Assembly: GCA_028284155.1 (NCBI GenBank) | Contig: JANQSF010000134.1 | Span: 62,001 to 126,000 of the forward strand | Reading direction: 5' to 3' | Length of the DNA stretch: 64,000 nucleotides | DNA from: Phycisphaeraceae bacterium | GTDB taxonomy: Bacteria > Planctomycetota > Phycisphaerae > Phycisphaerales > Phycisphaeraceae | Shown: positions 52,954 to 60,349 of the stretch, piece by piece | Layout of the letters: every line of letters starts with the position of its first letter | Position numbering within the stretch: position 1 is the stretch's first letter | Made by a program: the position numbers and the translations under genes | Notes under the pieces: generated by a model | Databases searched by the model: none | Seen by the model: the letters and a program-made list of their open reading frames with translations, nothing else | Told to the model about the DNA's origin: nothing

Positions 52954-54594
52954 CTACACAAGGGACGTGGACTCAACGCATTGCCCAAACAAAGCCAACG
53001 GCGCCGACTTGTCGATCTTCACATCGACCATCGAGCCGATCTGCGACTCGTCGCCGTCGAACATGACGATCAGGTCGCCGTCGGTTCGGCCGGTCAGTTG
53101 GGTCGTCTCGGCGGGCGACTCCCAGCCGAGCGTGACGGACGGGTCTGCGGTGTTGCGCGACTTTTGTTCTTTCGCACTAATGCCTTCGACAAAGACGCAA
53201 ACCGTTCGACCGACCTGCGCAGCGTGGATGGCGGCGCTGTTCTCGCTCTGGATGGCCAACAGTTCGTTGTTGCGTCGGCGTTTGACGTCGTCCGGCACGT
53301 CGTCGGGGTACTTATCGATGGCGACCGTGCCGGGTCGTGGCGAATACTTGAAGATGAAGCAGTTCTTGAAGTTCGACGTGCGCAGCAGGTCGCAGGTCGC
53401 TTCGTGGTCGGCGTCGGTCTCTGTCGGGAAGCCGCAGATCAGGTCGCTGGCGATCGTGCAGTCGGGCAGGAAACGACGCACACGGTCGAGCAGGTTTTGG
53501 TACTCGGCCACGGTGTAGTCGCGGTTCATGAGCTGTAACAGGCGGTCGCTGCCGGACTGGACGGGCAGGTGCAGGTAACGGCAGATACGCGGGCAGTCGC
53601 GCATTGTTTCGAGGATGTCGTCACCGAAATCGCGCGGGTAGTTGGTGATGAAACGGAGTCGCTGCAGGTCGGGGACTTCGTCGTGGATGCGGCGGAGGAG
53701 GTGTGCGAAGGTGGTGACGGCGTCGTTGTCGAGGACGCCCACGGATTGGAATCCGTGGACTTCGGCGCGACGATGATTTACCGGTGCGCCGATCTGTGGT
53801 TGCGCGATGCCGTCGACCGTGACCGCTGCGCTGTGGTCGTATTGGTAATGATTCACCGTCTGCCCGAGCAGCGTGATTTCGATTACACCGGCGTCCACGA
53901 GTCGCTTGCACTCGTCGATGATGTTGTCCGGGGCGCGGTGCACTTCAGCACCACGTGTGTTGGGGACGACGCAGTACGTGCAAAACTTGTTGCAGCCGCG
54001 CGTGATGCGGACGTAGGCTGTGCCGTGCAGCTCGTCCGGGCTGAAGCTGCGCGACAGGTCGAGCAGTTCGAGGTGGTCGGCCGCGGCCGCGAGCGTGCCC
54101 GATCGGCGGTGCGTGTTCCCTTGCAGGGCTACCTCGGCGTGGGTGCGCGAGGCGCGCTGGCTCAGCGACGTCTTGACGACGTTGTCGATGAGCATCGGGA
54201 CCTTGTCAAGTTCGCCGGGGCCGCACATCAGGTCGACCTGCGGGAACTTGCGGACCATGTCGGTGCCCTCGCGTTCAGCCATGCAACCGATGACGCCGAG
54301 CACCATGTCCGGGGCTTGATCGCGTTTGTGGATGCCGACCTCGCCGATCCGGCTCCACGCCTTCTGTTCGGCGTGCTCGCGGACCGAGCAGGTGTTGTAA
54401 AGCACGACATCGGCTCGCTTCCAGTCGTCGACAAACGTGTAGCCCAGCCCGGACAGTTGGCCACGCACGAGCTGCGAGTCGAGCACGTTCATCTGGCAGC
54501 CGAACGTCTCGAGGAAGACGCGTCGGCCGACGGAGGCGTCGGTTGCCGGCGAGTCGGCGGGGGCAGCATCGATTTGGGTGTCGAGGTCAGTCAT
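52954..54594 (-). CDS. miaB: tRNA-2-methylthio-N6-dimethylallyladenosine synthase (MiaB) with a repeat-derived insertion, 546 aa
   Basis: Radical-SAM methylthiotransferase modifying A37 of tRNAs. N-terminal UPF0004 domain: VFLETFGCQMNVLDSQLVRG, YNTCSVREHAEQKAW and GVIGCMAERE supply three cluster Cys. The radical-SAM C-x3-C-x2-C is in TRGCNKFCTYCVVPNTRG. C-terminal TRAM domain ends near DLIVMFDGDESQIGSMVDVK. Between GQTVNHYQYDH and TTFAHLLRRIHDE there is an extra segment of about 35-40 residues. Part of it, EVHGFQSVGVLDND, is encoded by the 25-base repeat also found at 46088-46112. The enzyme should still fold if this is a surface loop. Confidence 0.96.
   Translation of the reverse strand: MTDLDTQIDAAPADSPATDASVGRRVFLETFGCQMNVLDSQLVRGQLSGLGYTFVDDWKRADVVLYNTCSVREHAEQKAWSRIGEVGIHKRDQAPDMVLGVIGCMAEREGTDMVRKFPQVDLMCGPGELDKVPMLIDNVVKTSLSQRASRTHAEVALQGNTHRRSGTLAAAADHLELLDLSRSFSPDELHGTAYVRITRGCNKFCTYCVVPNTRGAEVHRAPDNIIDECKRLVDAGVIEITLLGQTVNHYQYDHSAAVTVDGIAQPQIGAPVNHRRAEVHGFQSVGVLDNDAVTTFAHLLRRIHDEVPDLQRLRFITNYPRDFGDDILETMRDCPRICRYLHLPVQSGSDRLLQLMNRDYTVAEYQNLLDRVRRFLPDCTIASDLICGFPTETDADHEATCDLLRTSNFKNCFIFKYSPRPGTVAIDKYPDDVPDDVKRRRNNELLAIQSENSAAIHAAQVGRTVCVFVEGISAKEQKSRNTADPSVTLGWESPAETTQLTGRTDGDLIVMFDGDESQIGSMVDVKIDKSAPLALFGQCVESTSLV
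53734..53758 (-). repeat. CCACGGATTCCAATCCGTGG repeat inside miaB
   Basis: 25-base exact match to 46088-46112 in inverted orientation, in frame within the miaB coding sequence. Identity at DNA level between an intergenic site and a coding site shows it is a dispersed repeat, not a protein motif. Confidence 0.9.
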
Positions 54595-54715
54595 GGGTCG
54601 TATGGGTTGAAGGCAATGATAGGGGCCGCGTGCTCGGCTGGATTCGCCCGATATCGGACCCGTTTCGCGACCGTTTCACGCACGACGCCACGTGGACCCG
54701 ATAAACCGAACATCC

Positions 54716-55435
54716 ATGCTCAGCAGGCTGTCTCGGGCTATCGATCGTCGTGTGTCGCCGGTGACCGGTTGGCTGTTCGTGTTGGCCGGCGTCGCCATCC
54801 TCGCTTTGACGCTGTTGCTGCCAGCCTGGCTGAAGCTGCGCGACCTGAAGTGGCAGCACGGGCTGATGCAGGCGCAGGCCGACCGCATGACCGAGCAGGC
54901 CGTGCGGTACGAGCAACTGCTTTTCGCCCTGGACAGCGAAGACCCGCTGATCATGCGGCGGTTGGCGTTTCAGAACTTCCACCTCAAGCCCCGGGACGCA
55001 ACGCTCCTGACAGCCGACCATGCCCGAGCGGACGCCGACACGCCGCAGACGCTCGGCGTCGAGTCCTGGTTGCACCTGGAACTGCCCGAGGTGGGCAAGG
55101 ATTACCCGAAACAATCGTCGATCAACACACGCCTCGTTCGACTGACCACCGGCCCAAAACGGTTGCTGCTGTTCATCGCCGCGGGGCTTTGCCTGGCCGT
55201 CGGGCTGTTCATGCCGACGACGGCGGACGAAGTCGGGGCTGAGACGGATGTCGAATCAGCGGATGATGGTGAGTTGTCGGCGACCGACGAATCGGAAGAC
55301 GACGAGTATGCGGACGAAGAGTGGGCCCAGGACGAAAAACCAGACGAAGGCGACGACGGTGATGAGATCGTTGCGGAACTGGATGAAGACGCGGAGTTGA
55401 TAGACGAGTGGGACGAAGATGAGGAGTCCAAATAA
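54716..55435 (+). CDS. Membrane protein with long acidic tail, 239 aa
   Basis: Two transmembrane segments (PVTGWLFVLAGVAILALTLL at about 14-33 and LLLFIAAGLCLAVGLFMP at about 153-170). Between them is a coiled-coil-like helix (LRDLKWQHGLMQAQADRMTE; QAVRYEQLLFALDSEDPLIM), recalling septum-formation/FtsL-like bitopic proteins. The last 65 residues are almost entirely Asp/Glu (DDEYADEEWAQDEKPDEGDD). A GTG at 54692 is an alternative start. Function unknown; the divergent neighbour is miaB. Confidence 0.75.
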   Translation: MLSRLSRAIDRRVSPVTGWLFVLAGVAILALTLLLPAWLKLRDLKWQHGLMQAQADRMTEQAVRYEQLLFALDSEDPLIMRRLAFQNFHLKPRDATLLTADHARADADTPQTLGVESWLHLELPEVGKDYPKQSSINTRLVRLTTGPKRLLLFIAAGLCLAVGLFMPTTADEVGAETDVESADDGELSATDESEDDEYADEEWAQDEKPDEGDDGDEIVAELDEDAELIDEWDEDEESK

Positions 55436-55495
55436 GACCGCGAATCGGATGAGGAATGGGGAATTGACCCGCGCTAAGCCGCAAGCGGCAGCGGG

Positions 55496-55912
55496 TTACT
55501 TCACCAGCTTCCGCCCTTCCGCCTCCCACGCGGCCGCCCCGCCACGCAATTCGTAGACGTTCTTGTATCCGAACGCGATCAGCTTTTTCGCGCCCGCCCT
55601 GCCGAGTCCGGTGTCTTCAATCCCGCCTTGGCTGTAAGCGACAAGGTGGGTGGCGCTTCCCAGTTGCGGCATATTGCTGACGATTTCGGGCAGCGGTACG
55701 TTGACGGCCCCCGGCAGGTATCCCGCTTCGTAATCCCGTTTGGGCCGAACATCAACGAGCAGGACGACATTGCGTTTACCCGCGCGCAATTCGTCGTAGT
55801 CGTTGATCGTCAGCACCTGTACGTCTTCGTCACTGGTCTTCTGCGGTCCGCAGCCGATCAGCCCTACCGAAAGCGTCAGACCCATCACGAAAGCGAAGGC
55901 ATGTTTGAGCAC
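55496..55912 (-). CDS. Rhodanese-like lipoprotein lacking the catalytic cysteine, 138 aa
   Basis: GTG start at 55912 with AGGGG upstream. Lipoprotein signal VMGLTLSVGLIGCGPQK with lipobox L-I-G-C. Rhodanese fold: VVLLVDVRPKRDYEAGYLPG, AVNVPLPEIV and the C-terminal YKNVYELRGGAAAWEAEGRK. The active-site loop, normally Y-C-x-x-G-x-R, reads VAYSQGGIEDTGLGRAG, so the catalytic Cys is replaced by Ser and the loop is long. Sulfur transfer is unlikely; a binding role is the inference. Confidence 0.85.
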   Translation of the reverse strand: MLKHAFAFVMGLTLSVGLIGCGPQKTSDEDVQVLTINDYDELRAGKRNVVLLVDVRPKRDYEAGYLPGAVNVPLPEIVSNMPQLGSATHLVAYSQGGIEDTGLGRAGAKKLIAFGYKNVYELRGGAAAWEAEGRKLVK

Positions 55913-55979
55913 GTGGAGACACCCCTGAATCGATCCATGGACGGACGATGACACAAAAACCGCAAACCCTGAGCCGAGC

Positions 55980-56421
55980 CGTTAAGGCCCGTTCCGATTG
56001 TGACGATCATAACGCGCACAGCAGAAAGAGAGTCGCATGGGCGACACATGAGCAGACCAGCCCTTCCAGGGGGGCCAAGCGTCTGCGGCGAACCCAGGGA
56101 CGGGACGACACGGGGCGGATTTGGGGGAATCCGGGGTATTTCGGGGTATTCCGGGATTTGGGGCGGAGCGAGTCAGAAACTCGCCGTTGGGGGGCCAACG
56201 ACGAAACACACCAGCCGCGAGGCTGAACGTTGGGGGCCAATCGAAAGGCGGGGGCCGACCGGGGGGACTTGTTGAGAGAGAGACCGAGGGGCCGGGGAAA
56301 GACCGGGGGGATTCGGGGGAGTTTCGGGGCAAAGGAACGCCGCAGATATTCAGCCGCGTCCGTGATTGGAACGACACGCTCGATCGCGAGCCGTCGGGCT
56401 AATCACGGACGCGGCGTTTTT
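55980..56421 (+). ncRNA. Candidate structured non-coding RNA ending in an intrinsic terminator
   Basis: A strong plus-strand terminator at 56353-56421 has no protein gene upstream on that strand, implying a non-coding transcript. The body is purine/G-rich with repeated GGGGGGCCAA (56076, 56190, 56231) and closely spaced G-runs at 56116-56163. I could not fit it to RNase P RNA, tmRNA, 6S or SRP RNA. The 5' end is a guess. Transcription is inferred, not seen. Confidence 0.35.
56353..56421 (+). terminator. Strong intrinsic terminator (15-bp stem)
   Basis: GCCGCGTCCGTGATT (56353-56367) pairs perfectly with AATCACGGACGCGGC (56401-56415), then GTTTTT. The 33-base loop contains a nested CTCGATCGCGAG hairpin. 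Confidence 0.8.
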
Positions 56422-56441
56422 AATGCCCTCCGCGGCGCGTC

Positions 56442-56472
56442 GAATAAAGCCCGCCGACCGCCGTCGGCGGGC
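56442..56472 (-). terminator. Rho-independent terminator of the nuo genes
   Basis: On the minus strand GCCCGCCGAC-loop-GTCGGCGGGC followed by TTTATT, about 65 bases past the nuoF stop. Confidence 0.8.
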
Positions 56473-56538
56473 ATTATGCATTGCAACTCAATTAAAACAT
56501 GGAGTTGCCCGACTGCTTCGCATTCAACCCGGCGTCCT

Positions 56539-57900
56539 TCAGTGCCCCGCCCCCACCACCGGCAACGACACCGACCGGTCAACGCTGACGCGCGACGCGA
56601 ACTCGTCCCAGAACTTGTTGAGGATCGTACGCACCGCCCAGTTGGCGCCGTCAGCCAGGCCGCAGATCGTCGTGCCCGGCATCGCGCCCATCGAGCCGGC
56701 CAACTCCAGCAGCAGGTCGAGGTCTTTCGTCGTGCCGCCGCCCTGCTCGATGCGCAGGAGGATCTTGTACATCCAGCCCGTGCCCTCGCGGCAGGGCGTG
56801 CACTGACCGCACGACTCGTGCGCGAAGAAGCGGGCGATGTTGCGCGCGACCATGACCATGTCGGTGTCTTCGTCCATGACGATGACGCCGGCCGTGCCCA
56901 GCCCGAGGCAGTTGTGCTTCTTGCCGATGTCGAAATCAAGCTCGGCGTCCATCTCGTCCGGCCCGAGCACGCCCATCGAGATGCCGCCCGGGATCGCGGC
57001 CTTGTACGCCTTGCCGTTGCGCATGCCTGCGCAGTGCTCGTTAATCAGCGTCGACATCGGGATGCCCAGGTCGTCTTCAAAGACGTCCGGCCGATTGACG
57101 TGACCGCTGACGCCGTAAAGCTTCGGCCCAAAGCTGGCCGGCACGCTCGGCGGCGCGCCGTCGGGCCGACCCTTGCCCATGCTCTTGAACCACTCAGCCC
57201 CGTGTTCGATGATCGGCGGGACCATGGCCAGCGTTTCGACGTTGTTGATGACCGTCGGTCGACCGAACGCACCTGCAACGGCCGGAAACGGCGGCTTGAC
57301 GCGCGGCCAACCACGCTTGCCCTCAAGCGATTCGAGCAGGCCCGTCTCTTCGCCGCAGATGTACGCGCCCGCACCGCGGTGCAGGACGCACTCGGGCCAG
57401 CGGTCGTTGATCTTGCCCAGCTTCGAATTCTTACCGAAGATGCCGTTGGCGTAGGCCTCCTCAATCGCGCGCTGCGTGGCCTTGGCCTGCGCGTGGTATT
57501 CGCCGCGGATGTAGATGTAGGTCGTGTCCAGTCGGCACGCGTGCATCGTGATCGCGATGCCCTCGAGCATTTGGTGCGGGTCGAAATCGAGTAGCAAACG
57601 GTCCTTGAACGTGCCCGGCTCCGACTCGTCGGCGTTCACGGCTAAGTAGCGCCTTTGACCATCTTCCGGGGGCAGGAACGACCACTTGAGGCCGGCCGGG
57701 AAACCCGCCCCGCCACGGCCGCGCAGCTCGCTGGATTTGACCGCATCAATGACCTGCTTCGGCTCCATGTCGAGCGCCTGCTTGAGCGCGACATAGCCGC
57801 CGGTGTCGACGAAGGCGTCGTAGTCAACGTACGCCCGGTCAGCGGGGTCGCCCCAAGGCCAGGTGGGGATGCGTTTGCAGAGGACTGGGGTTTCGAGCAT
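56539..57900 (-). CDS. nuoF: NADH-quinone oxidoreductase subunit F, 453 aa
   Basis: FMN- and NADH-binding subunit of complex I. SSELRGRGGAGFPAGLKWSF is the NADH loop; NADESEPGTFKDRLL and GAGAYICGEETGLLESLEGK are FMN-region blocks. SCGQCTPCREGTGWMYKILL binds the N3 [4Fe-4S] cluster. Start at 57900 (MLETPVLCKRIPTWPWGDP), since upstream frame is repeat. It is the last gene of the nuoD-nuoE-small ORF-nuoF group and has its own terminator. No nuoG follows. Confidence 0.97.
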   Translation of the reverse strand: MLETPVLCKRIPTWPWGDPADRAYVDYDAFVDTGGYVALKQALDMEPKQVIDAVKSSELRGRGGAGFPAGLKWSFLPPEDGQRRYLAVNADESEPGTFKDRLLLDFDPHQMLEGIAITMHACRLDTTYIYIRGEYHAQAKATQRAIEEAYANGIFGKNSKLGKINDRWPECVLHRGAGAYICGEETGLLESLEGKRGWPRVKPPFPAVAGAFGRPTVINNVETLAMVPPIIEHGAEWFKSMGKGRPDGAPPSVPASFGPKLYGVSGHVNRPDVFEDDLGIPMSTLINEHCAGMRNGKAYKAAIPGGISMGVLGPDEMDAELDFDIGKKHNCLGLGTAGVIVMDEDTDMVMVARNIARFFAHESCGQCTPCREGTGWMYKILLRIEQGGGTTKDLDLLLELAGSMGAMPGTTICGLADGANWAVRTILNKFWDEFASRVSVDRSVSLPVVGAGH

Positions 57901-57911
57901 GGGGTGTCTTG

Positions 57912-58008
57912 TCAATGACGAATGACAAATGAGTAATGACAAATGAGAAATCAATTCGGACGGGATGATTGGTCATTTGTCAATGGTCAATACTCATTTG
58001 TCATTGTC
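57912..58008. repeat. AATGACAAATGA-type inverted repeat
   Basis: CAATGACGAATGACAAATGA (57913-57932) and complementary ACTCATTTGTCATTG (57992-58006) enclose further copies. It overlaps the last codons and stop of the 68-aa gene. Confidence 0.75.
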
Positions 58009-58200
58009 GGAGTCGGATTCAGCGTCTCGTTTGATCTCAACTTCTTCAATGGTCGTCCGTCGCAGGATGACTTTGTCGTTGACCTTTTCTTCCTCGACCG
58101 TCTTCTTGACGACCTGCTTCTTACTGTCGCTTTTGATCGGCTTAACGACGTGGTGGATCATCAGGCCGGTGTTGTGCATGAGGCGTTCGAACCAGTTCAT
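57994..58200 (-). CDS. Small charged protein between nuoE and nuoF, 68 aa
   Basis: MNWFERLMHNTGLMIHHVVK, then a Lys/Glu-rich stretch (KKQVVKKTVEEEKVNDKVIL; RRTTIEEVEIKRD) and an acidic end. No known domain. It starts 9 bases after the nuoE stop, so is probably co-translated. Its last residues (SDNDK, stop) are encoded within the AATGACAAATGA repeat, so the natural C-terminus may have been replaced. The 'TIEEVEIK' pattern could be a short beta-strand-forming peptide. Confidence 0.65.
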   Translation of the reverse strand: MNWFERLMHNTGLMIHHVVKPIKSDSKKQVVKKTVEEEKVNDKVILRRTTIEEVEIKRDAESDSDNDK

Positions 58201-58208
58201 GGTTCACC

Positions 58209-58748
58209 TCAGTTCAGGTCGTCCAACGATCGCAGGAACGTATCCGTGTCGATCGTCTCGTGCAGCACGTCGTTCACCAGGGCGCACGGGGCCGTGCCGC
58301 AGGAGCCGAGGCACTCGGCTGTGCGAAGGGTGAACTTGCCGTCGTCGGTCGTCTCGCCGGGGCCGACGCCGAGCTTCTTTTGGATTCGGCCGAGCAGGTC
58401 GGGCTGACCCATCAGCTCGCAACTGAGCGAGTGGCAGACCCAGAGCGTGTACTTGCCCTGCGGCTCGGTCATGTACTGGTCGTAAAACGACGCGGTGTCG
58501 AGCACCTCGGCCGGCGTCGTTTCGAGGAACGCGGCGATCTCCTCGATCGCCTGGTACGGCAGGTAACCGACCTTGTTCTGCACGGCGTGCAACACCGGCA
58601 GCGTCGCCGCCCGCCGATTCGGGTACTTCGGCATCAGGTCGGCTTCAAGCTCGTCGCGCAACGCGGCGTCGAAGTACGGCTCATCACGCCGCTCGATCTG
58701 CGTGCCGGCCGAGTTTTTCATGATCCAAGGCAAGTCGCGTTGCTCCAT
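58209..58748 (-). CDS. nuoE: NADH-quinone oxidoreductase subunit E, 179 aa
   Basis: [2Fe-2S] N1a-bearing subunit. Helical N-terminal part (LPVLHAVQNKVGYLPYQAIE; EVLDTASFYDQYM), then thioredoxin-like domain with ligands in WVCHSLSCELMG and RTAECLGSCGTAPCALVND. The N-terminus is uncertain: ATG at 58748 abuts an intergenic repeat, and the ATG at 58721 (MKNSAGTQIER) is an alternative. Downstream of nuoD on the same strand. Confidence 0.95.
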   Translation of the reverse strand: MEQRDLPWIMKNSAGTQIERRDEPYFDAALRDELEADLMPKYPNRRAATLPVLHAVQNKVGYLPYQAIEEIAAFLETTPAEVLDTASFYDQYMTEPQGKYTLWVCHSLSCELMGQPDLLGRIQKKLGVGPGETTDDGKFTLRTAECLGSCGTAPCALVNDVLHETIDTDTFLRSLDDLN

Positions 58749-58817
58749 GTTCGATCTGCGATGTTCGATGTGCGATGTCAGAATACATCGAAGCTCGCAC
58801 ATCGAACATCGCACATA
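58749..58817. repeat. Inverted repeat of GATGTTCGATGTGCGATG type
   Basis: Palindromic CGATGTTCGATGTGCGATG ... CGCACATCGAACATCGCACAT between nuoE and nuoD. Short direct units of about 9-12 bases are visible inside. It may form a hairpin in the nuo transcript. Confidence 0.75.
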
Positions 58818-58819
58818 GC

Positions 58820-60121
58820 CTACCGATCCAGCTCCGCCGCAATCACATTCAATGACCCCAGCACCGCCACCACGTCGGCCAACAGGTGGCCTTCGATCAG
58901 TTTCGAGAAGACCTGGTAATTGATGAACGACGGCGGGCGTGTCTTGGCACGCCACGCGCGCGGGCCGCCGTCGCTGACGATGTAATAGCCCAGCTCGCCG
59001 TTGGCCGTTTCCTGTGCGTCGTAAACCTCAGCGACCGGTGCTTCCCAGCCGCGGTTGTCCATCACGATCTCGAAGTGCTGGATCAGCCCCTCGATCGAGC
59101 CGTACACACTGGCCTTGTCGGGCAGGTGCGTCTTGCCGTCGTCGTCCACGTTCATCGGCCCGCGCGCATCGGGCAGCAGGTCGATCAATTGATCGATGAT
59201 GGCGATCGACTGCTTGATCTCTTCGACACGGACGAGGTAACGTGCGTAGACGTCGCCCGACTCGCAGACGGGCACCTTGAACCGCACCGGCTCTGCCCCC
59301 TCGCCGTCCCAGTTGTCGGCGTAGCAAAGGTACGGCTCGTCCTTGCGCACATCGCGCCGCACGCCCGACGCCCGCGCGACCGGGCCGGTGAGTGACCACG
59401 CCAGCGCGTCGGCTCGGTTGATCACACCGATGCCCTCGGTCCGGTCGCGGAAAATGCGGTTCTTGTTGAGCAGGCCTTCGATGTCGTCCACCGCGCGCGG
59501 CAGCACGTCGTAGATGAAGTCCTTGACGAGCTTGGTGAAAACTTGATCGTCGGGGAGGTCCTGCATCATGCCGCCGACGCGCGTCACGTCGGGGTGGAAG
59601 CGTTGGCCGGACACGTAATCCATGATGTCATAGATCTTCTCACGCTCGTTGAAGCCGTAGAGAAACGCCGTGAACGCCCCCAGGTCGAGCGCGGCCGCGC
59701 CGACGCTCAGCAGGTGGTCCTGGATTCTGCCCAACTCCGCGAGGATCGTCCGGACGACCTTACAGCGGGGCGTGATGTCGATGCCGAACAGCGTCTCGAC
59801 CGCGCCGTGCCAGGCGATGTCGTTGCTGACCGGCGAGACGTAGTTCATTCGGCTGACGGTGCAGACGTACTGGTTGTAGTCGTGATGCTCAGCCAGCTTC
59901 TCGAAGCCCGAGTGCAGGTAGCCGATGTGGGGCACAGCCCGCGCGACCCGCTCGCCGTCGAGTTCGAGCACGATGCGGAGCGTCGTGTGGGTGGCCGGGT
60001 GCTGCGGGCCGAAATTCAGCGTCCACCGGTCGCCCATCGACCCGTCCTCGCCGCCCGGCATCTCGCGGACGTAAGGCGTCGTCTCGATGTCTACGTCGAA
60101 GGGCTTGAGGTCGTAGGGCAT
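58820..60121 (-). CDS. nuoD: NADH-quinone oxidoreductase subunit D, 433 aa
   Basis: 49-kDa quinone-site subunit of complex I. LNFGPQHPATHTTLRIVLEL is the family hallmark. PHIGYLHSGFEKLAEHHDYN and QYVCTVSRMNYVSPVSNDIA carry the quinone-site His/Tyr. LGIDITPR-type LFGIDITPRCKVVRTILAEL and LNKNRIFRDRTEGIGVINRA also fit. It ends SLNVIAAELDR, a normal C-terminus (D-x-D/ELDR type). First gene of the group, with no NuoC fused at the N-terminus. Confidence 0.97.
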   Translation of the reverse strand: MPYDLKPFDVDIETTPYVREMPGGEDGSMGDRWTLNFGPQHPATHTTLRIVLELDGERVARAVPHIGYLHSGFEKLAEHHDYNQYVCTVSRMNYVSPVSNDIAWHGAVETLFGIDITPRCKVVRTILAELGRIQDHLLSVGAAALDLGAFTAFLYGFNEREKIYDIMDYVSGQRFHPDVTRVGGMMQDLPDDQVFTKLVKDFIYDVLPRAVDDIEGLLNKNRIFRDRTEGIGVINRADALAWSLTGPVARASGVRRDVRKDEPYLCYADNWDGEGAEPVRFKVPVCESGDVYARYLVRVEEIKQSIAIIDQLIDLLPDARGPMNVDDDGKTHLPDKASVYGSIEGLIQHFEIVMDNRGWEAPVAEVYDAQETANGELGYYIVSDGGPRAWRAKTRPPSFINYQVFSKLIEGHLLADVVAVLGSLNVIAAELDR

Positions 60122-60349
60122 GGCGTGCGTGGGTCAGTGGTCGTCGGGGCGATTGTAGTGGCGTGGGTGGGGATTTGGCGATTGGGTGATGTGGTGATGG
60201 AGTCGCTGCGGGGGCAGGACGCTTTGACTGCAAGTGCCACCCTAAGCCGCAAGCGGCCTCTTTCGTTTCGCGGTCGCCCGCAGGGCGGGCCTGGAACGGC
60301 GATCCCGACAGCGGGAAACGTGACGCGTACCACCCCATACACTTGGTAC

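Larger units (their letters stand above)
55955..56538. other. Gene-free, strongly G-rich region
   Basis: 584 bp. Minus- and plus-strand open frames are Pro/Arg/Gly-rich and not convincing. The plus strand carries many G4-G6 runs, a motif GGGGG(G)CCAA three times, a long-stem terminator (56353-56421, plus strand) and the nuoF terminator (56442-56472, minus strand). Confidence 0.75.

Noticed and set aside
55982..56377. 131-aa Pro/Ser-rich minus-strand ORF
   Set aside because: Composition follows the G-rich DNA; no start signal or fold.
55980..56421. RNase P RNA, tmRNA, 6S or SRP RNA
   Set aside because: None of the conserved core motifs I know for these could be located on either strand.
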